Part shown: one piece after another, positions 54,131 to 62,490 of the stretch
Layout of the letters: each line of letters opens with the position of its first letter
Position numbering within the stretch: the stretch's first letter is position 1
Source of the DNA: Nocardioides islandensis
GTDB taxonomy: Bacteria > Actinomycetota > Actinomycetes > Propionibacteriales > Nocardioidaceae
DNA length: 64,000 bases
NCBI RefSeq assembly: GCF_015352455.1
Contig: NZ_JADKPN010000016.1
Location: 61,823-125,822, forward strand
Direction: 5' to 3'
Made by a program: the position numbers and the translations under genes
Notes under the pieces: model-generated
Seen by the model: only the letters and a program-made list of their open reading frames with translations
The model's database searches: none
Told to the model about the DNA's origin: nothing

Positions 54131-54756
54131 CGCCAGACGGGCGCGACGTTCTTGGTGTACCCCCGCCCGAAGACGTTCTTCAGGATCGTCAGCACCGGTC
54201 CGGGCACCTCACCCTTCAACGTGGCATGGGCGGCGGGGTCGCCACCGTCGAGCATCCAGGCGAAGAACTCGCCGCCCTCCTTCGGGCCGACCCGCGCGAA
54301 CTTCTTGCCCATCTCCTTGACGACCGGGTCGTCCTGCTTGGCGAGGTACACCGGCTCGATCTCGCGCTCCTCGTGGTCGAGGTGCTCCTCGGTCACGGTC
54401 TTGAGCTCGCCCATCGCGGTGGCCGCGGTCTGCGCGTTGGCGGCCGTCGGTGCGGCACGCAGGGCCGTCATCGCGCCGCGGGCTGCTGCCAGCCGCTCGG
54501 CCATCACCTCGTGCTCGGCGTCCATCTGGTCGATCGTCTGCTGGGTGACGCCGACCCGGGCCAGCGCCGGCCAGGCGATCTCGTGCTCGCCCTCGTGGTG
54601 CTTGGTGAGCTGGAAGTCGAAGTTGTCCCAGGCTCGTCCGAGCTCCTCGGCTCGACGAGCGTCGCCGTCGGTGAACCGGCCCAGCGCGGAGAGGAACCGG
54701 TCGAGGTCGCGACGGAACGCCGCATGGATCGCCTTGTTCATGCTCATGGTGGCCAC
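54127..54756 (-). CDS. Hemerythrin-like (HHE domain) protein
   Basis: A 209-residue helical-bundle protein. The HHE cation-binding motifs are visible: QLTKHHEGEHEIAWP (near residues 51-65), a central DAEHEVMAERL, and VTEEHLDHEEREIEPVY. Such proteins bind a diiron centre and sense or handle oxygen, NO or oxidative stress. GTG 54756 is supported by a -10 box 6 bases upstream; ATG 54747 (three codons later) is an alternative. It converges with add, with overlapping stops. Confidence 0.85.
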   Translation of the reverse strand: MATMSMNKAIHAAFRRDLDRFLSALGRFTDGDARRAEELGRAWDNFDFQLTKHHEGEHEIAWPALARVGVTQQTIDQMDAEHEVMAERLAAARGAMTALRAAPTAANAQTAATAMGELKTVTEEHLDHEEREIEPVYLAKQDDPVVKEMGKKFARVGPKEGGEFFAWMLDGGDPAAHATLKGEVPGPVLTILKNVFGRGYTKNVAPVWR

Positions 54757-54762
54757 CCGCGC

Positions 54763-54768
54763 ACCTTA
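54763..54768 (-). promoter_or_regulatory. -10 box of the hemerythrin-like gene
   Basis: On the minus strand TAAGGT lies 6 bases before GTG 54756, the leaderless spacing. Confidence 0.45.
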
Positions 54769-54787
54769 GGCGTTCAGCCCCGGAGCG

Positions 54788-55408
54788 TCACGCATCCGGC
54801 GTCACGACGAACCACGGGACGTCCCAGCCGGCGATGCCGACCTTCCTCCCCGTGAACGCCGGGCGGGCGAGCTCGCTGAGCCGACCACGGGCCGGGTCGA
54901 ACACGCGCACCGTCCCGGCCGACGTACGGTCCACGACCAGCACGACGTGGCGCGGCACCCAGGTGCTGCCGATGAAGATCGAGGACACGCGGTGGGCGTC
55001 GCCCGCCTCCAGCAGTCGCTCGAAGCCCGCGGTCAGGTCCGTGCGGGCGACGTGCCAGGAGTACGGCGCGACCGAGCCGTCGGCGGCGGGGGTCGCCGAG
55101 AGCTGACGGGCGACCGCCCAGGGCGGGGTGCCGAACGCCTTCGGCCACGGGATCTGTGCGTGCCCGCTGATGTCGGCGAGGCCGGTCACCCGGGCGTGCA
55201 TCGCCATCGTCTCGGCACGGAACCGCTCCTTGAGCCGGGCGTCTCCGGCCACGGTACGGGCGTGGGTGAGGTCGCTGCCGCCCTCGACGTACGCGGCGTA
55301 CGCCGGGTCGCCGAGCATCCGGGCCACCACCAGCGCCGTGGGACCGCAGGTCCGCTGGTCCGGCTGGACGAACAGGTCCCAGGGCTGGGCGGCCAGGTCG
55401 TCAGGCAT
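54788..55408 (-). CDS. C39-like papain-fold protein, possible peptidase
   Basis: A 206-residue protein with a likely Cys-His-Asp triad: C21 in DQRTCGPTAL, H154 in WVPRHVVLVVD and D171 in VRVFDPARG, in the order and spacing of peptidase C39-like/papain-fold proteins. No signal peptide or membrane helix is seen, so it would act in the cytoplasm unless exported another way. Its start overlaps the end of the upstream nucleoside-kinase-like gene by 8 bases. The substrate is unknown. Confidence 0.72.
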   Translation of the reverse strand: MPDDLAAQPWDLFVQPDQRTCGPTALVVARMLGDPAYAAYVEGGSDLTHARTVAGDARLKERFRAETMAMHARVTGLADISGHAQIPWPKAFGTPPWAVARQLSATPAADGSVAPYSWHVARTDLTAGFERLLEAGDAHRVSSIFIGSTWVPRHVVLVVDRTSAGTVRVFDPARGRLSELARPAFTGRKVGIAGWDVPWFVVTPDA

Positions 55409-56015
55409 CGGCCGAGGTGTGCGTCACCAGGGCGGACACCGCGGCGTACGCCTGGTCGGGGGAGACGGGCTCGCAGCCCAGGGCGACGGCGTGCTCGACC
55501 ACGCGCTTCTGGTCGCGCATCAGCGCGAGACCGCGGCGGACCGCGACGAGGGGCGGCTTGCGCTGCTCGCGGAGGTCGCGGGTCAGCCGCCGCCAGAAGG
55601 TGACCACCCGGTGCTGGCGGACGCAGTACGCCGCGGCGAGCTGCCCACGCTCGCGCGCGGGACGCACGACCTCCTGCGCGAAGATGCCCTCGGCGACGAA
55701 GTAGCGGCTGCCGCCGAGCTCGACCACATGGCTGCCGCGCCGTTGGCTCAGGCCGATGTCGTAGTCCGGCACCTCGGTCCTGCCGTCGGAGCACAGCTGC
55801 TCGATCGCCTCCAGCGCGTCGTCGGGCAGCCAGGAGTCGGGGTGGTCCCAGTCGACCAGCCCGGCATTGGCGCCGGTCGTGATCAGCGGCAGCGTCGGGT
55901 CGCCCTCCGACTTGTAGAAGTCGTCGAGAGTCAGCACGGGGAGCCCGAGACGTTCGGCGAGACGGGACTTGCCGGCTCCCGAAGGGCCGGCCAGCACGAT
56001 CATCCGCGCACGCAC
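55401..56015 (-). CDS. Uridine kinase-like P-loop protein
   Basis: A 204-residue P-loop kinase resembling the uridine kinase/phosphoribulokinase family. Walker A is LAGPSGAGKSRL near residues 8-19; LDDFYKSEGDPTLP matches the DDFY motif of uridine kinases, and PDYDIGLSQR the substrate-side motif. It may phosphorylate a nucleoside, consistent with the salvage genes around it. GTG 56015 is chosen because gggagg lies 9 bases upstream; ATG 56003 is possible. It overlaps the C39-like gene by 8 bases. Confidence 0.85.
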   Translation of the reverse strand: MRARMIVLAGPSGAGKSRLAERLGLPVLTLDDFYKSEGDPTLPLITTGANAGLVDWDHPDSWLPDDALEAIEQLCSDGRTEVPDYDIGLSQRRGSHVVELGGSRYFVAEGIFAQEVVRPARERGQLAAAYCVRQHRVVTFWRRLTRDLREQRKPPLVAVRRGLALMRDQKRVVEHAVALGCEPVSPDQAYAAVSALVTHTSADA

Positions 56016-56084
56016 CTGGTCATCCTCCCACCGGTCCCGGGCGGCGCATATCCGGGCAGGCACGGAGGGCCCGCTGCGCGCTCC

Positions 56085-56963
56085 TCAGACGCCGATCGGG
56101 TGCCAGACGGTCTTGGTCTCCAGGAACGTGGTCATCCGCTCGAGGCCGGGGTCCAGGGACCAGTCGGGCTCGGTGTCGGGGGCGCGCAGGACGCGCTTGA
56201 GGTTGTCGGCCGCCGCCTCCTCCAGCAGGCGGGACTGCTCGGCGTCCCCGGCGTACCCGGTGAGGTCGAGGCCGTTGACGTCCATGTGCGCCGCGAGTGT
56301 CGGGGCGGTGTTGGACAGCTTGCCGGTGAGGATGTTCACCACGCCGCCGGGCATGTCGGAGGTGGCCAGCACCTCCGAGAACGTCACTGCCGGGAGCGGA
56401 CGCTCGGGCGAGGCCAGCACGATCGCGGTGTTGCCGGTGACGACCACCGGCGCGACGACGGAGATCAGCCCCAGCAGTGAGGACTGCTGCGGCGCGACCA
56501 CGGCCACGACACCGGTCGGCTCCGGGGTCGAGATGTTGAAGAACGGTCCGGCGACGGGGTTGGCGTTGCCGGTCACCTGGGTGATCTTGTCGGCCCAGCC
56601 GGCGTACCAGACGAGCCGGTCGATGCTGGTGTCCAGCGCCTTGCCGGCCTGGGTCGGCGTCAGCCCCTCGGACTGCCGCAGCGCCTCGACGAACTGCGGG
56701 CGACGGTCCTCCATCACCTCGGCGACGCGGTAGAGGATCTGGGAGCGGTTGTAGGCGGTCTTGCCGCTCCAGCCGCCGAACGCCGCGCGGGCGGCCTGGA
56801 CGGCGTCGCGGGCGTCCTTGCGGGACGCCAGCGCGGCGTTGGCCACGAACTTGCCCCGGGCGTCGTCCACCACGTAGCTGTGGCCGGACTCCGACCGGGG
56901 GAACTGCCCGCCGACGTAGAGCTTGTAGGTCTTCCGGACGTCGACCCTGGCTGTGGGGCTCAC
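56085..56963 (-). CDS. Short aldehyde dehydrogenase-like protein without catalytic cysteine
   Basis: A 292-residue protein equal to the N-terminal NAD-binding part of aldehyde dehydrogenases (normal length about 480). It aligns by eye with its full-length neighbour from KLYVGGQFPRSES to NILTGKL, but has APQQ where the neighbour has PWN, lacks the catalytic Cys region entirely and ends soon after. Together with the upstream gene it resembles a split ALDH16, which has an active domain and an inactive one in a single chain. The GTG start overlaps the stop of the active gene (GTGA). It may be a structural partner rather than an enzyme. Confidence 0.8.
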   Translation of the reverse strand: MSPTARVDVRKTYKLYVGGQFPRSESGHSYVVDDARGKFVANAALASRKDARDAVQAARAAFGGWSGKTAYNRSQILYRVAEVMEDRRPQFVEALRQSEGLTPTQAGKALDTSIDRLVWYAGWADKITQVTGNANPVAGPFFNISTPEPTGVVAVVAPQQSSLLGLISVVAPVVVTGNTAIVLASPERPLPAVTFSEVLATSDMPGGVVNILTGKLSNTAPTLAAHMDVNGLDLTGYAGDAEQSRLLEEAAADNLKRVLRAPDTEPDWSLDPGLERMTTFLETKTVWHPIGV

Positions 56964-58417
56964 TGCTCGACACCACCCTTCAGGTATGCCGCGAGGCCGT
57001 GGCGGCCGCCCTCGCGGCCGTAGCCGGACTCCTTGTAGCCGCCGAACGGGCTGGTCGGGTCGAACTTGTTGAACGTGTTCGCCCACACCACGCCGGCGCG
57101 GAGCTTGTTGGCCATGTGCAGGATCCGCGAGCCCTTGTCGGTCCAGACGCCGGCGCTGAGTCCGTACGGCGTGTTGTTGGCCTTCTCGACCGCCTCGGCG
57201 GGCGTGCGGAACGTCAGCACCGACAGGACCGGGCCGAAGATCTCCTCACGGGCGATCCGGTGGGCCTGCGTGACGTTGGTGAAGACCGTCGGCGGGAACC
57301 AGAAGCCGTGCTTGGGCAGCTCGCACGGCGGCGACCAGCGGCCGGCGCCCTCGGCCTCGCCGATGTCGGACAGCTCGCGGATCTTCGCCAGCTGCTCGGC
57401 GGAGTTGATGGCGCCGATGTCGGTGTTCTTGTCGAGCGGGTCGCCCACGCGCAGGGTGGCCATCCGCCTCTTCAGCCGGGCCAGCACGTCGTCGGCCACG
57501 GACTCCTGCACCAGCAGCCGCGAGCCGGCGCAGCAGACGTGGCCCTGGTTGAAGAAGATGCCGTTGACGATGCCCTCGACGGCCTGGTCGAGCGGCGCGT
57601 CGTCGAAGACGATGTTGGCCGCCTTGCCGCCCAGCTCGAGGGTGACCTTCTTGTGGCTTCCCGCGACCGCCTTCGCGATCGCCTTGCCGACCGCGGTGGA
57701 GCCGGTGAACGCCACCTTGTCGACGTCCGGGTGGCCGACCAGGGCCTGGCCGGTCGCGCCGGCGCCGGTGATGATGTTGACGACGCCCGGCGGCAGGTCG
57801 GCCTGCTGGCAGATCTCGGCGAACAGCAGCGCGGTCAGCGGCGTGGTCTCGGCGGGCTTGAGCACGACCGTGTTGCCGCAGGCGAGGGCGGGCGCGATCT
57901 TCCAGGCCAGCATGAGCAGCGGGAAGTTCCAGGGGATGACCTGGCCCGCCACTCCCAGCGGCGTCGAGCCGTAGCCGGAGTACTCGAGCTTGTCCGCCCA
58001 GCCGGCGTAGTAGAAGAAGTGCGCGGCGACGATCGGGATGTCGACGTCGCGCGTCTCCTTGATCGGCTTGCCGTTGTCGATGGACTCGAGCACGGCCAGC
58101 TCGCGGCCGCGCTCCTGGATGATCCGCGCGATCCGGAAGAGGTACTTCGCGCGCTCGCTGCCGGGCATCCGGCCCCACACCCGCGTGTAGGCGCGACGGG
58201 CGGCCTTCACGGCGTTGTCGACGTCGGCCTCGTCGGCCTCGGCGATCTCGGCCAGCACCTCCTCGGTGCTCGGCGAGATCGTCTTGAACGACTTGCCGTG
58301 CCCGTCCACGAACTCGCCGTTGACGAACAGGCCGTACGACGGCTTGATGTCGACGATCGCCCGGGACTCGGGCGCCGGGGCGTACTCGAACGCGGTGCTG
58401 GTCTTCTTGGCTGCCAT
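56960..58417 (-). CDS. Aldehyde dehydrogenase (NAD-type)
   Basis: A 485-residue aldehyde dehydrogenase with all catalytic parts: oxyanion N164 in PWNFPLLM, GSTAVG (239-244) in the NAD site, general base E261 in LELGGKAANIV and nucleophile C295/C296 in QGHVCCAGSRL. It follows deoC by 6 bases, so it likely oxidises the acetaldehyde that deoC releases, although other aldehydes are possible. The short inactive homologue follows with a 4-base overlap. Confidence 0.93.
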   Translation of the reverse strand: MAAKKTSTAFEYAPAPESRAIVDIKPSYGLFVNGEFVDGHGKSFKTISPSTEEVLAEIAEADEADVDNAVKAARRAYTRVWGRMPGSERAKYLFRIARIIQERGRELAVLESIDNGKPIKETRDVDIPIVAAHFFYYAGWADKLEYSGYGSTPLGVAGQVIPWNFPLLMLAWKIAPALACGNTVVLKPAETTPLTALLFAEICQQADLPPGVVNIITGAGATGQALVGHPDVDKVAFTGSTAVGKAIAKAVAGSHKKVTLELGGKAANIVFDDAPLDQAVEGIVNGIFFNQGHVCCAGSRLLVQESVADDVLARLKRRMATLRVGDPLDKNTDIGAINSAEQLAKIRELSDIGEAEGAGRWSPPCELPKHGFWFPPTVFTNVTQAHRIAREEIFGPVLSVLTFRTPAEAVEKANNTPYGLSAGVWTDKGSRILHMANKLRAGVVWANTFNKFDPTSPFGGYKESGYGREGGRHGLAAYLKGGVEQ

Positions 58418-58423
58418 GGCGAA

Positions 58424-59404
58424 TCAGTCCAGGGTGAAGTAGTCGGGACCGGAGTAGACGCCGGTCGTGAGCTTGGTGCGCTGCATGAGCAGGTCGTTGA
58501 GCAGCGTGGAGGCGCCGAAGCGGAACCAGTCGGGGTCCAGCCAGTCGTCGCCGGCGATCTCGTTGACCATCACGAGGTACTTGATGGCGTCCTTGGTGGT
58601 CTTGATGCCGCCGGCCGGCTTGACGCCGATCTGCTGCCCGGTCTGCTCGCGGAAGTCGCGGACGGCCTCGAGCATCACCAGCGTCACCGGCAGCGTGGCC
58701 GCGGGCTGGACCTTGCCGGTCGAGGTCTTGATGAAGTGGCCACCGGCCATCATCGCCAGCCAGGACGCGCGACGGACGTTGTCGTAGGTCTGCAGCTCGC
58801 CGGTCTCGAAGATGACCTTGAGGTGCGCCGGGCCGCAGGCCTCGCGGACCGCGACGATCTCGTCGTACACCTGCTTGTAGCGGCCCGACAGGAACGCGCC
58901 GCGGTCGATGACCATGTCGATCTCGTCGGCGCCCGCCTGCACGGCGTCCTCGGTGTCGGCGAGCTTGATGTCGAGGGCGGCGCGACCGCTCGGGAACGCC
59001 GTCGCCACCGCGGCGACGTGGACGCCGCTGGTGCCGAGGGTCTGCTTCGCGACGGCGACCATGTCGGGGTAGACGCAGACGGCGGCCGTCGCCGGGCAGG
59101 TCGGGTCGGCCGGGTCGGGGTGCATGGCCTTGGCGGACAGCGCCCGGACCTTGCCGGGGGTGTCCTGGCCCTCCAGGGTGGTCAGGTCGACCATCCGGAT
59201 CGCCAGGTCGATGGCCCAGGCCTTGGCCGTGGTCTTGATGGAACGAGTCCCGAGCGAGGCGGCACGAGCCTCCGCGCCGACCTGGTCGACGCCGGGGAGT
59301 CCGTGCAGGAACCGGCGCAGGGTGTCGTCGTTCCGCGTGATGTCTGCGAAATCGGCGCCCCCAGCCGATGCCAAATGGTTATCGATGGTGGGCGAGCTCG
59401 TCAC
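58424..59404 (-). CDS. deoC: Deoxyribose-phosphate aldolase
   Basis: A 326-residue class I aldolase that cleaves 2-deoxyribose-5-phosphate to acetaldehyde and glyceraldehyde-3-phosphate, the last step of deoxynucleoside use. The Schiff-base Lys is K226 in GGHFIKTSTGK; the second active-site Lys is K262 in VKPAGGIKT, and D163 lies in ADEIDMVID. It is of the long, human-like form. GTG 59404 is chosen over ATG 59416 because TATGCT stands 7 bases before it in leaderless spacing and includes the alternative ATG. It heads the deoC-ALDH-ALDH-like operon. Confidence 0.95.
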   Translation of the reverse strand: MTSSPTIDNHLASAGGADFADITRNDDTLRRFLHGLPGVDQVGAEARAASLGTRSIKTTAKAWAIDLAIRMVDLTTLEGQDTPGKVRALSAKAMHPDPADPTCPATAAVCVYPDMVAVAKQTLGTSGVHVAAVATAFPSGRAALDIKLADTEDAVQAGADEIDMVIDRGAFLSGRYKQVYDEIVAVREACGPAHLKVIFETGELQTYDNVRRASWLAMMAGGHFIKTSTGKVQPAATLPVTLVMLEAVRDFREQTGQQIGVKPAGGIKTTKDAIKYLVMVNEIAGDDWLDPDWFRFGASTLLNDLLMQRTKLTTGVYSGPDYFTLD

Positions 59405-59411
59405 CCGGTCA

Positions 59412-59417
59412 AGCATA
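59412..59417 (-). promoter_or_regulatory. -10 box that decides the deoC start
   Basis: On the minus strand TATGCT, close to the consensus, lies 7 bases before GTG 59404. The alternative ATG 59416 falls inside it, so GTG 59404 is the better start. Confidence 0.55.
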
Positions 59418-59469
59418 GGGTTGGCGGACGACCGCGGCGGAATCAGCAGTTTTCCGAGGAGGGCGAGCG

Positions 59470-60072
59470 ATGAACCGGGATGCGGGCCGGACCAACGGGT
59501 CGAGCCAGGGCAACGCCGAGGCGGGGTACGTCGAGAAGTTCCCGCCCACCAGTGGCCGGATCATGGGCATCCTGGCCGTCGGCCTCGCCGTGGCCACCAT
59601 GGTGTACGCCGCGTTCGACGGGGAACGCGGTTTCGAGGCACCGGTCGCCTGGGGGGCGGCGTTCGCCGCGATCCTCTCGTACGCCGCGCTGCTGCGGCCC
59701 GCCGTACGTGTCGAGAAGGACGAGCTCGTCCTGCGCAACATGCTCGACACCCACCACATCCCGCTGGCGGCCGTCGACGAGGTCGCCGTCCGCCAGGTGC
59801 TGGCCGTCCGCGTCGACGAGAAGCGCTACGTCTCGCCGGCCATCGGCCACTCGTTCATGCGGACGATCCGTCCCAAGACCGAGCGCGGTGGGGAGAAGAC
59901 GTTCACCTACCAGGAGTACGTGCGGGACCGGATCCTCGACCTGGCCGACGGCGCCCGCCGCCGCCTCGCCGGCGGCGACCCGCCGCCGGCTCGACGTACC
60001 TGGGCGCTCCTCGAGCTCGCCGGCCTCGCGGTCACCGCCATCGGCCTGGTCCTCGCCCTCGCTCTCGGCTGA
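59470..60072 (+). CDS. Membrane protein with bacterial PH-like domain
   Basis: A 200-residue protein. Two membrane helices (about residues 31-50 and 57-75) precede a soluble domain (about 78-165) that reads like a bacterial pleckstrin-homology domain (VRVEKDELVLRNMLDTHHIPLAAVDEV, in part LVLRNMLDTHHIPLA). A third helix ends the chain (about 178-198). The ATG has ggagg 7-11 bases upstream. It is divergent from deoC. Its stop is 7 bases before the tandem repeat array, which separates it from the convergent phosphosugar mutase gene. Function unknown. Confidence 0.8.
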   Translation: MNRDAGRTNGSSQGNAEAGYVEKFPPTSGRIMGILAVGLAVATMVYAAFDGERGFEAPVAWGAAFAAILSYAALLRPAVRVEKDELVLRNMLDTHHIPLAAVDEVAVRQVLAVRVDEKRYVSPAIGHSFMRTIRPKTERGGEKTFTYQEYVRDRILDLADGARRRLAGGDPPPARRTWALLELAGLAVTAIGLVLALALG

Positions 60073-60079
60073 ACACGCC

Positions 60080-60807
60080 GGTCGAGGAAGGCGCCCTGGC
60101 GCCTGTCGCGCGACCCGCCGGGATGTCGGCGGATGCGTTGCGGGGTCTCGTGACGGGACTTCGTCCCTCCTCGACCAGCGGGTTCGTGCTCGGCTGCTTT
60201 TCGCTGGTCGAGGAAGGCGCCCTGGCGCCTGTCACGAGACCCGCCGGGATGTCGGCGGATGGGTTGCGGGGTCTCGTGACGGGACTTCGTCCCTCCTCGG
60301 CCGGCGGGTTCGTGATCGGCTGCTTTTTGCTGGTCGAGGAAGGCGCCCTGGCGCCTGTCACGAGACCCGGTGGGATGTCGGCGGATGGGTTGCGGGGTCT
60401 CGTGACGGGACTTCGTCCCTCCTCGGCCGGCGGGTTCGTGATCGGCTGCTTTTCGCTGGTCGAGGAAGGCGCCCTGGCGCCTGTCACGAGACCCGGTGGG
60501 ATGTCGGCGGATGGGTTGCGGGGTCTCGTGACGGGACTTCGTCCCTCCTCGACCGGCGGGTTCGTGCTCGCTGCTTTTTGCTGGTCGAGGAAGGCGCCCT
60601 GGCGCCTGTCACGAGACCCGGTGGGATGTCGGCGGATGGGGTTGCGGGGTCTCGTGACGGGACTTCGTCCCTCCTCGGCCGGCGGGTTCGTGGTCGGCTG
60701 AGGGTCTGCTGGTCGAGGAAGGCGCCGTGGCGCCTGTCACGAGACCCGGTGGGATGTCGGCGGATGGGTTGCGGGGTCTCGTGACGGGACTTCGTCCCTC
60801 CTCGACC
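60080..60807. repeat. Array of six tandem cloverleaf repeats
   Basis: Units at 60080-60176, 60206-60302, 60332-60428, 60458-60554, 60583-60680 and 60711-60807: five of 97 bp and one of 98, with a period of about 126 bp. Each has ggtcgagga, hairpin aggcgc-cctg-gcgcct, arm gtcacgagacc…ggtctcgtgac around a loop of about 28 bases, hairpin gggac-ttc-gtccc, then tcctcgacc (tcctcggcc in units 2, 3 and 5, which keeps G-U pairing). The 28-30-base spacers are similar to one another, and four contain a run of 4-5 T. The array fills the gap between two convergent genes. Confidence 0.92.
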
Positions 60808-60816
60808 AGCGGTACG

Positions 60817-62478
60817 TCAGATGCCGAGGGCGTGGCGGACGTCGGCCTTGATGGCGTCCAGGCGGCCGGCGGCGGAGATGCGGGCGGCGTCGACGCCGTC
60901 GTCGGGGTGCACGGGGATGACGACCTCGAGGTAGGCCTTCAGCTTCGGCTCGGTGCCCGAGGGGCGGACGACGACGCGGGCGCCCTCGGCCAGCCGGTAC
61001 CGCAGGCCGTCGGTCGGCGGCAGCGACTCGGACCCGAGTGACAGGTCCTCGGCCGTCTCGACGGCCAACCCGCCCAGGGACGTGGGCGGGTGGTCGCGCA
61101 GCCGCTCCATCGCCTGTGCGATCAGCGTGAGGTCGGAGACGCGGACCGACAGCTGGTCGGTGGCGTGCAGCCCGTGGTGCTCGGCGATGTGGTCGAGGAC
61201 GTCGACGAGCGTGCGGCCGCGGGCCTTCTCGGCCGCCGCCATCTCGCACAGCAGGAGCAGCGCGGAGACGCCGTCCTTGTCCTTCACGTGCTCGGGGTCG
61301 ACGCAGTACCCGAGCGCCTCCTCGTACCCGAACGCCAGGTCGGGCACGCGGCTGATCCACTTGAAGCCGGTCAGCGTCTCGGCGTACGGCTGCCCGTGCT
61401 CGGCCGCCATCTTGCCGAGCAGCGACGAGGAGACGATCGAGCAGGCGTAGGTGCCCTTCTTGCCCTGGTGCAGCAGGTGGTGCCCGAGCAGGGCGCCGAC
61501 CTCGTCGCCGCGCAGCATCCGCCAGCCGTGCGGGCTGGGTACGGCGGCCGCGCACCGGTCGGCGTCCGGGTCGTTGGCCACGACCAGATCCACGTGGTTG
61601 GCCTCGGCCAGCGCCATGGCGAGGTCCATGGCCCCCGGCTCCTCCGGGTTCGGGAACGCGACGGTCGGGAACTCGGGGTCCGGCTCCTCCTGCTGCTCGA
61701 CGACCGACGGCGCCTCGAAGCCGGCGGTCTCCAGCACCTGGAGCACCGACGTACCTCCCACACCGTGCAAAGGGGTGTACACGGTCCGCAAGTCCCGCGG
61801 CCCGTCGCCGGCCAGGCCGGCGACGGTGTCGAGGTACCGGTCGACGATGTCCTCGTCCAGGATCCTGCCGCCGTCACCTCGCGGGATCTCGTCGAGGGCC
61901 GGTACGGCGGCGATGCGGGCCGCGATCTCGGCGTCGGCGGGCGGCACGATCTGGCTGCCGTCACCGAGGTACACCTTGTACCCGTTGTCCTGCGGAGGGT
62001 TGTGGCTCGCGGTCACCATCACGCCGGCCACGCAGCCGAGCTCGCGGATCGCGAACGCCAGCAGGGGGGTGGGCAGCGGCCGCGGCATCACCAGCGCGCG
62101 CAGCCCGGCGCCGGTCATCACCTCAGCGGTGTCACGGGCGAAGACGTCGGAGTTGTGCCGCGCGTCGTACCCGATCACGACGGCGGCGCCCGCGGTTGCG
62201 CGAACCTGTCCTGAGCTTGTCGAAGGGTCCTTCAGGTACGCCGCGAGGCCGGCGGCCGCGCGGGTGACCACCACGCGGTTCATCCGGTTGGACCCGGCGC
62301 CGAGCGCGCCGCGCAGCCCGGCGGTCCCGAACTCGAGCGTCCCGTCGAACCGGTCCGCGAGCTCGGCCTCGTCGCGCGCCGAGATGAGCGCCTCGAGCTC
62401 GGCCTTGGTGAACGGGTCCGGGTCCTGGGCCGCCCACCCCTCGGCGCGCGCGAGCAGGGCGTCCAGCGAGTCACTCAT
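60817..62478 (-). CDS. Phosphohexomutase/phosphopentomutase-type enzyme (PgcA/PmmB-like)
   Basis: A 553-residue alpha-D-phosphohexomutase family enzyme. The phosphoserine is S158 in TASHNPP, the metal loop DPDADR is at 303-308, the sugar-binding loop is GYEEALGY, and the phosphate loop RPSGTEPKLK is near the C-terminus. The family converts sugar 1- and 6- (or 5-) phosphates; beside nucleoside genes a phosphopentomutase or phosphoglucomutase role is likely. Residues 84-92 (DPSTSSGQV) come from a short interspersed repeat inserted in a surface loop of domain 1. ATG 62478 is supported by TAGCCT 6 bases upstream. Confidence 0.92.
   Translation of the reverse strand: MSDSLDALLARAEGWAAQDPDPFTKAELEALISARDEAELADRFDGTLEFGTAGLRGALGAGSNRMNRVVVTRAAAGLAAYLKDPSTSSGQVRATAGAAVVIGYDARHNSDVFARDTAEVMTGAGLRALVMPRPLPTPLLAFAIRELGCVAGVMVTASHNPPQDNGYKVYLGDGSQIVPPADAEIAARIAAVPALDEIPRGDGGRILDEDIVDRYLDTVAGLAGDGPRDLRTVYTPLHGVGGTSVLQVLETAGFEAPSVVEQQEEPDPEFPTVAFPNPEEPGAMDLAMALAEANHVDLVVANDPDADRCAAAVPSPHGWRMLRGDEVGALLGHHLLHQGKKGTYACSIVSSSLLGKMAAEHGQPYAETLTGFKWISRVPDLAFGYEEALGYCVDPEHVKDKDGVSALLLLCEMAAAEKARGRTLVDVLDHIAEHHGLHATDQLSVRVSDLTLIAQAMERLRDHPPTSLGGLAVETAEDLSLGSESLPPTDGLRYRLAEGARVVVRPSGTEPKLKAYLEVVIPVHPDDGVDAARISAAGRLDAIKADVRHALGI
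62205..62226. repeat. Short interspersed repeat translated within the phosphosugar mutase
   Basis: The minus strand contains cttcgacaagctcaggac, a palindrome-poor repeat known to me from intergenic and coding sites in many GC-rich bacteria; it encodes STSSGQ here and FDKLRTG in another frame. It adds about 8-10 residues to the enzyme. Confidence 0.6.
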
Positions 62479-62484
62479 GCGCGC

Positions 62485-62490
62485 AGGCTA
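62485..62490 (-). promoter_or_regulatory. -10 box formed by the stop codon of the nucleotidyltransferase gene
   Basis: On the minus strand TAGCCT begins with the TAG stop of the upstream gene and lies 6 bases before ATG 62478. Confidence 0.5.

Noticed and set aside
59124..60784. Long open frames running through the repeat array
   Set aside because: They exist because the repeat period is mostly a multiple of three. Their predicted proteins are repetitive Arg/Ser/Pro-rich strings and they overlap deoC and the PH-domain gene.
60080..60807. CRISPR array
   Set aside because: The units are 97-98 bp, the spacers are near-identical to one another and no cas genes are present. It is a tandem repeat, not a spacer store.
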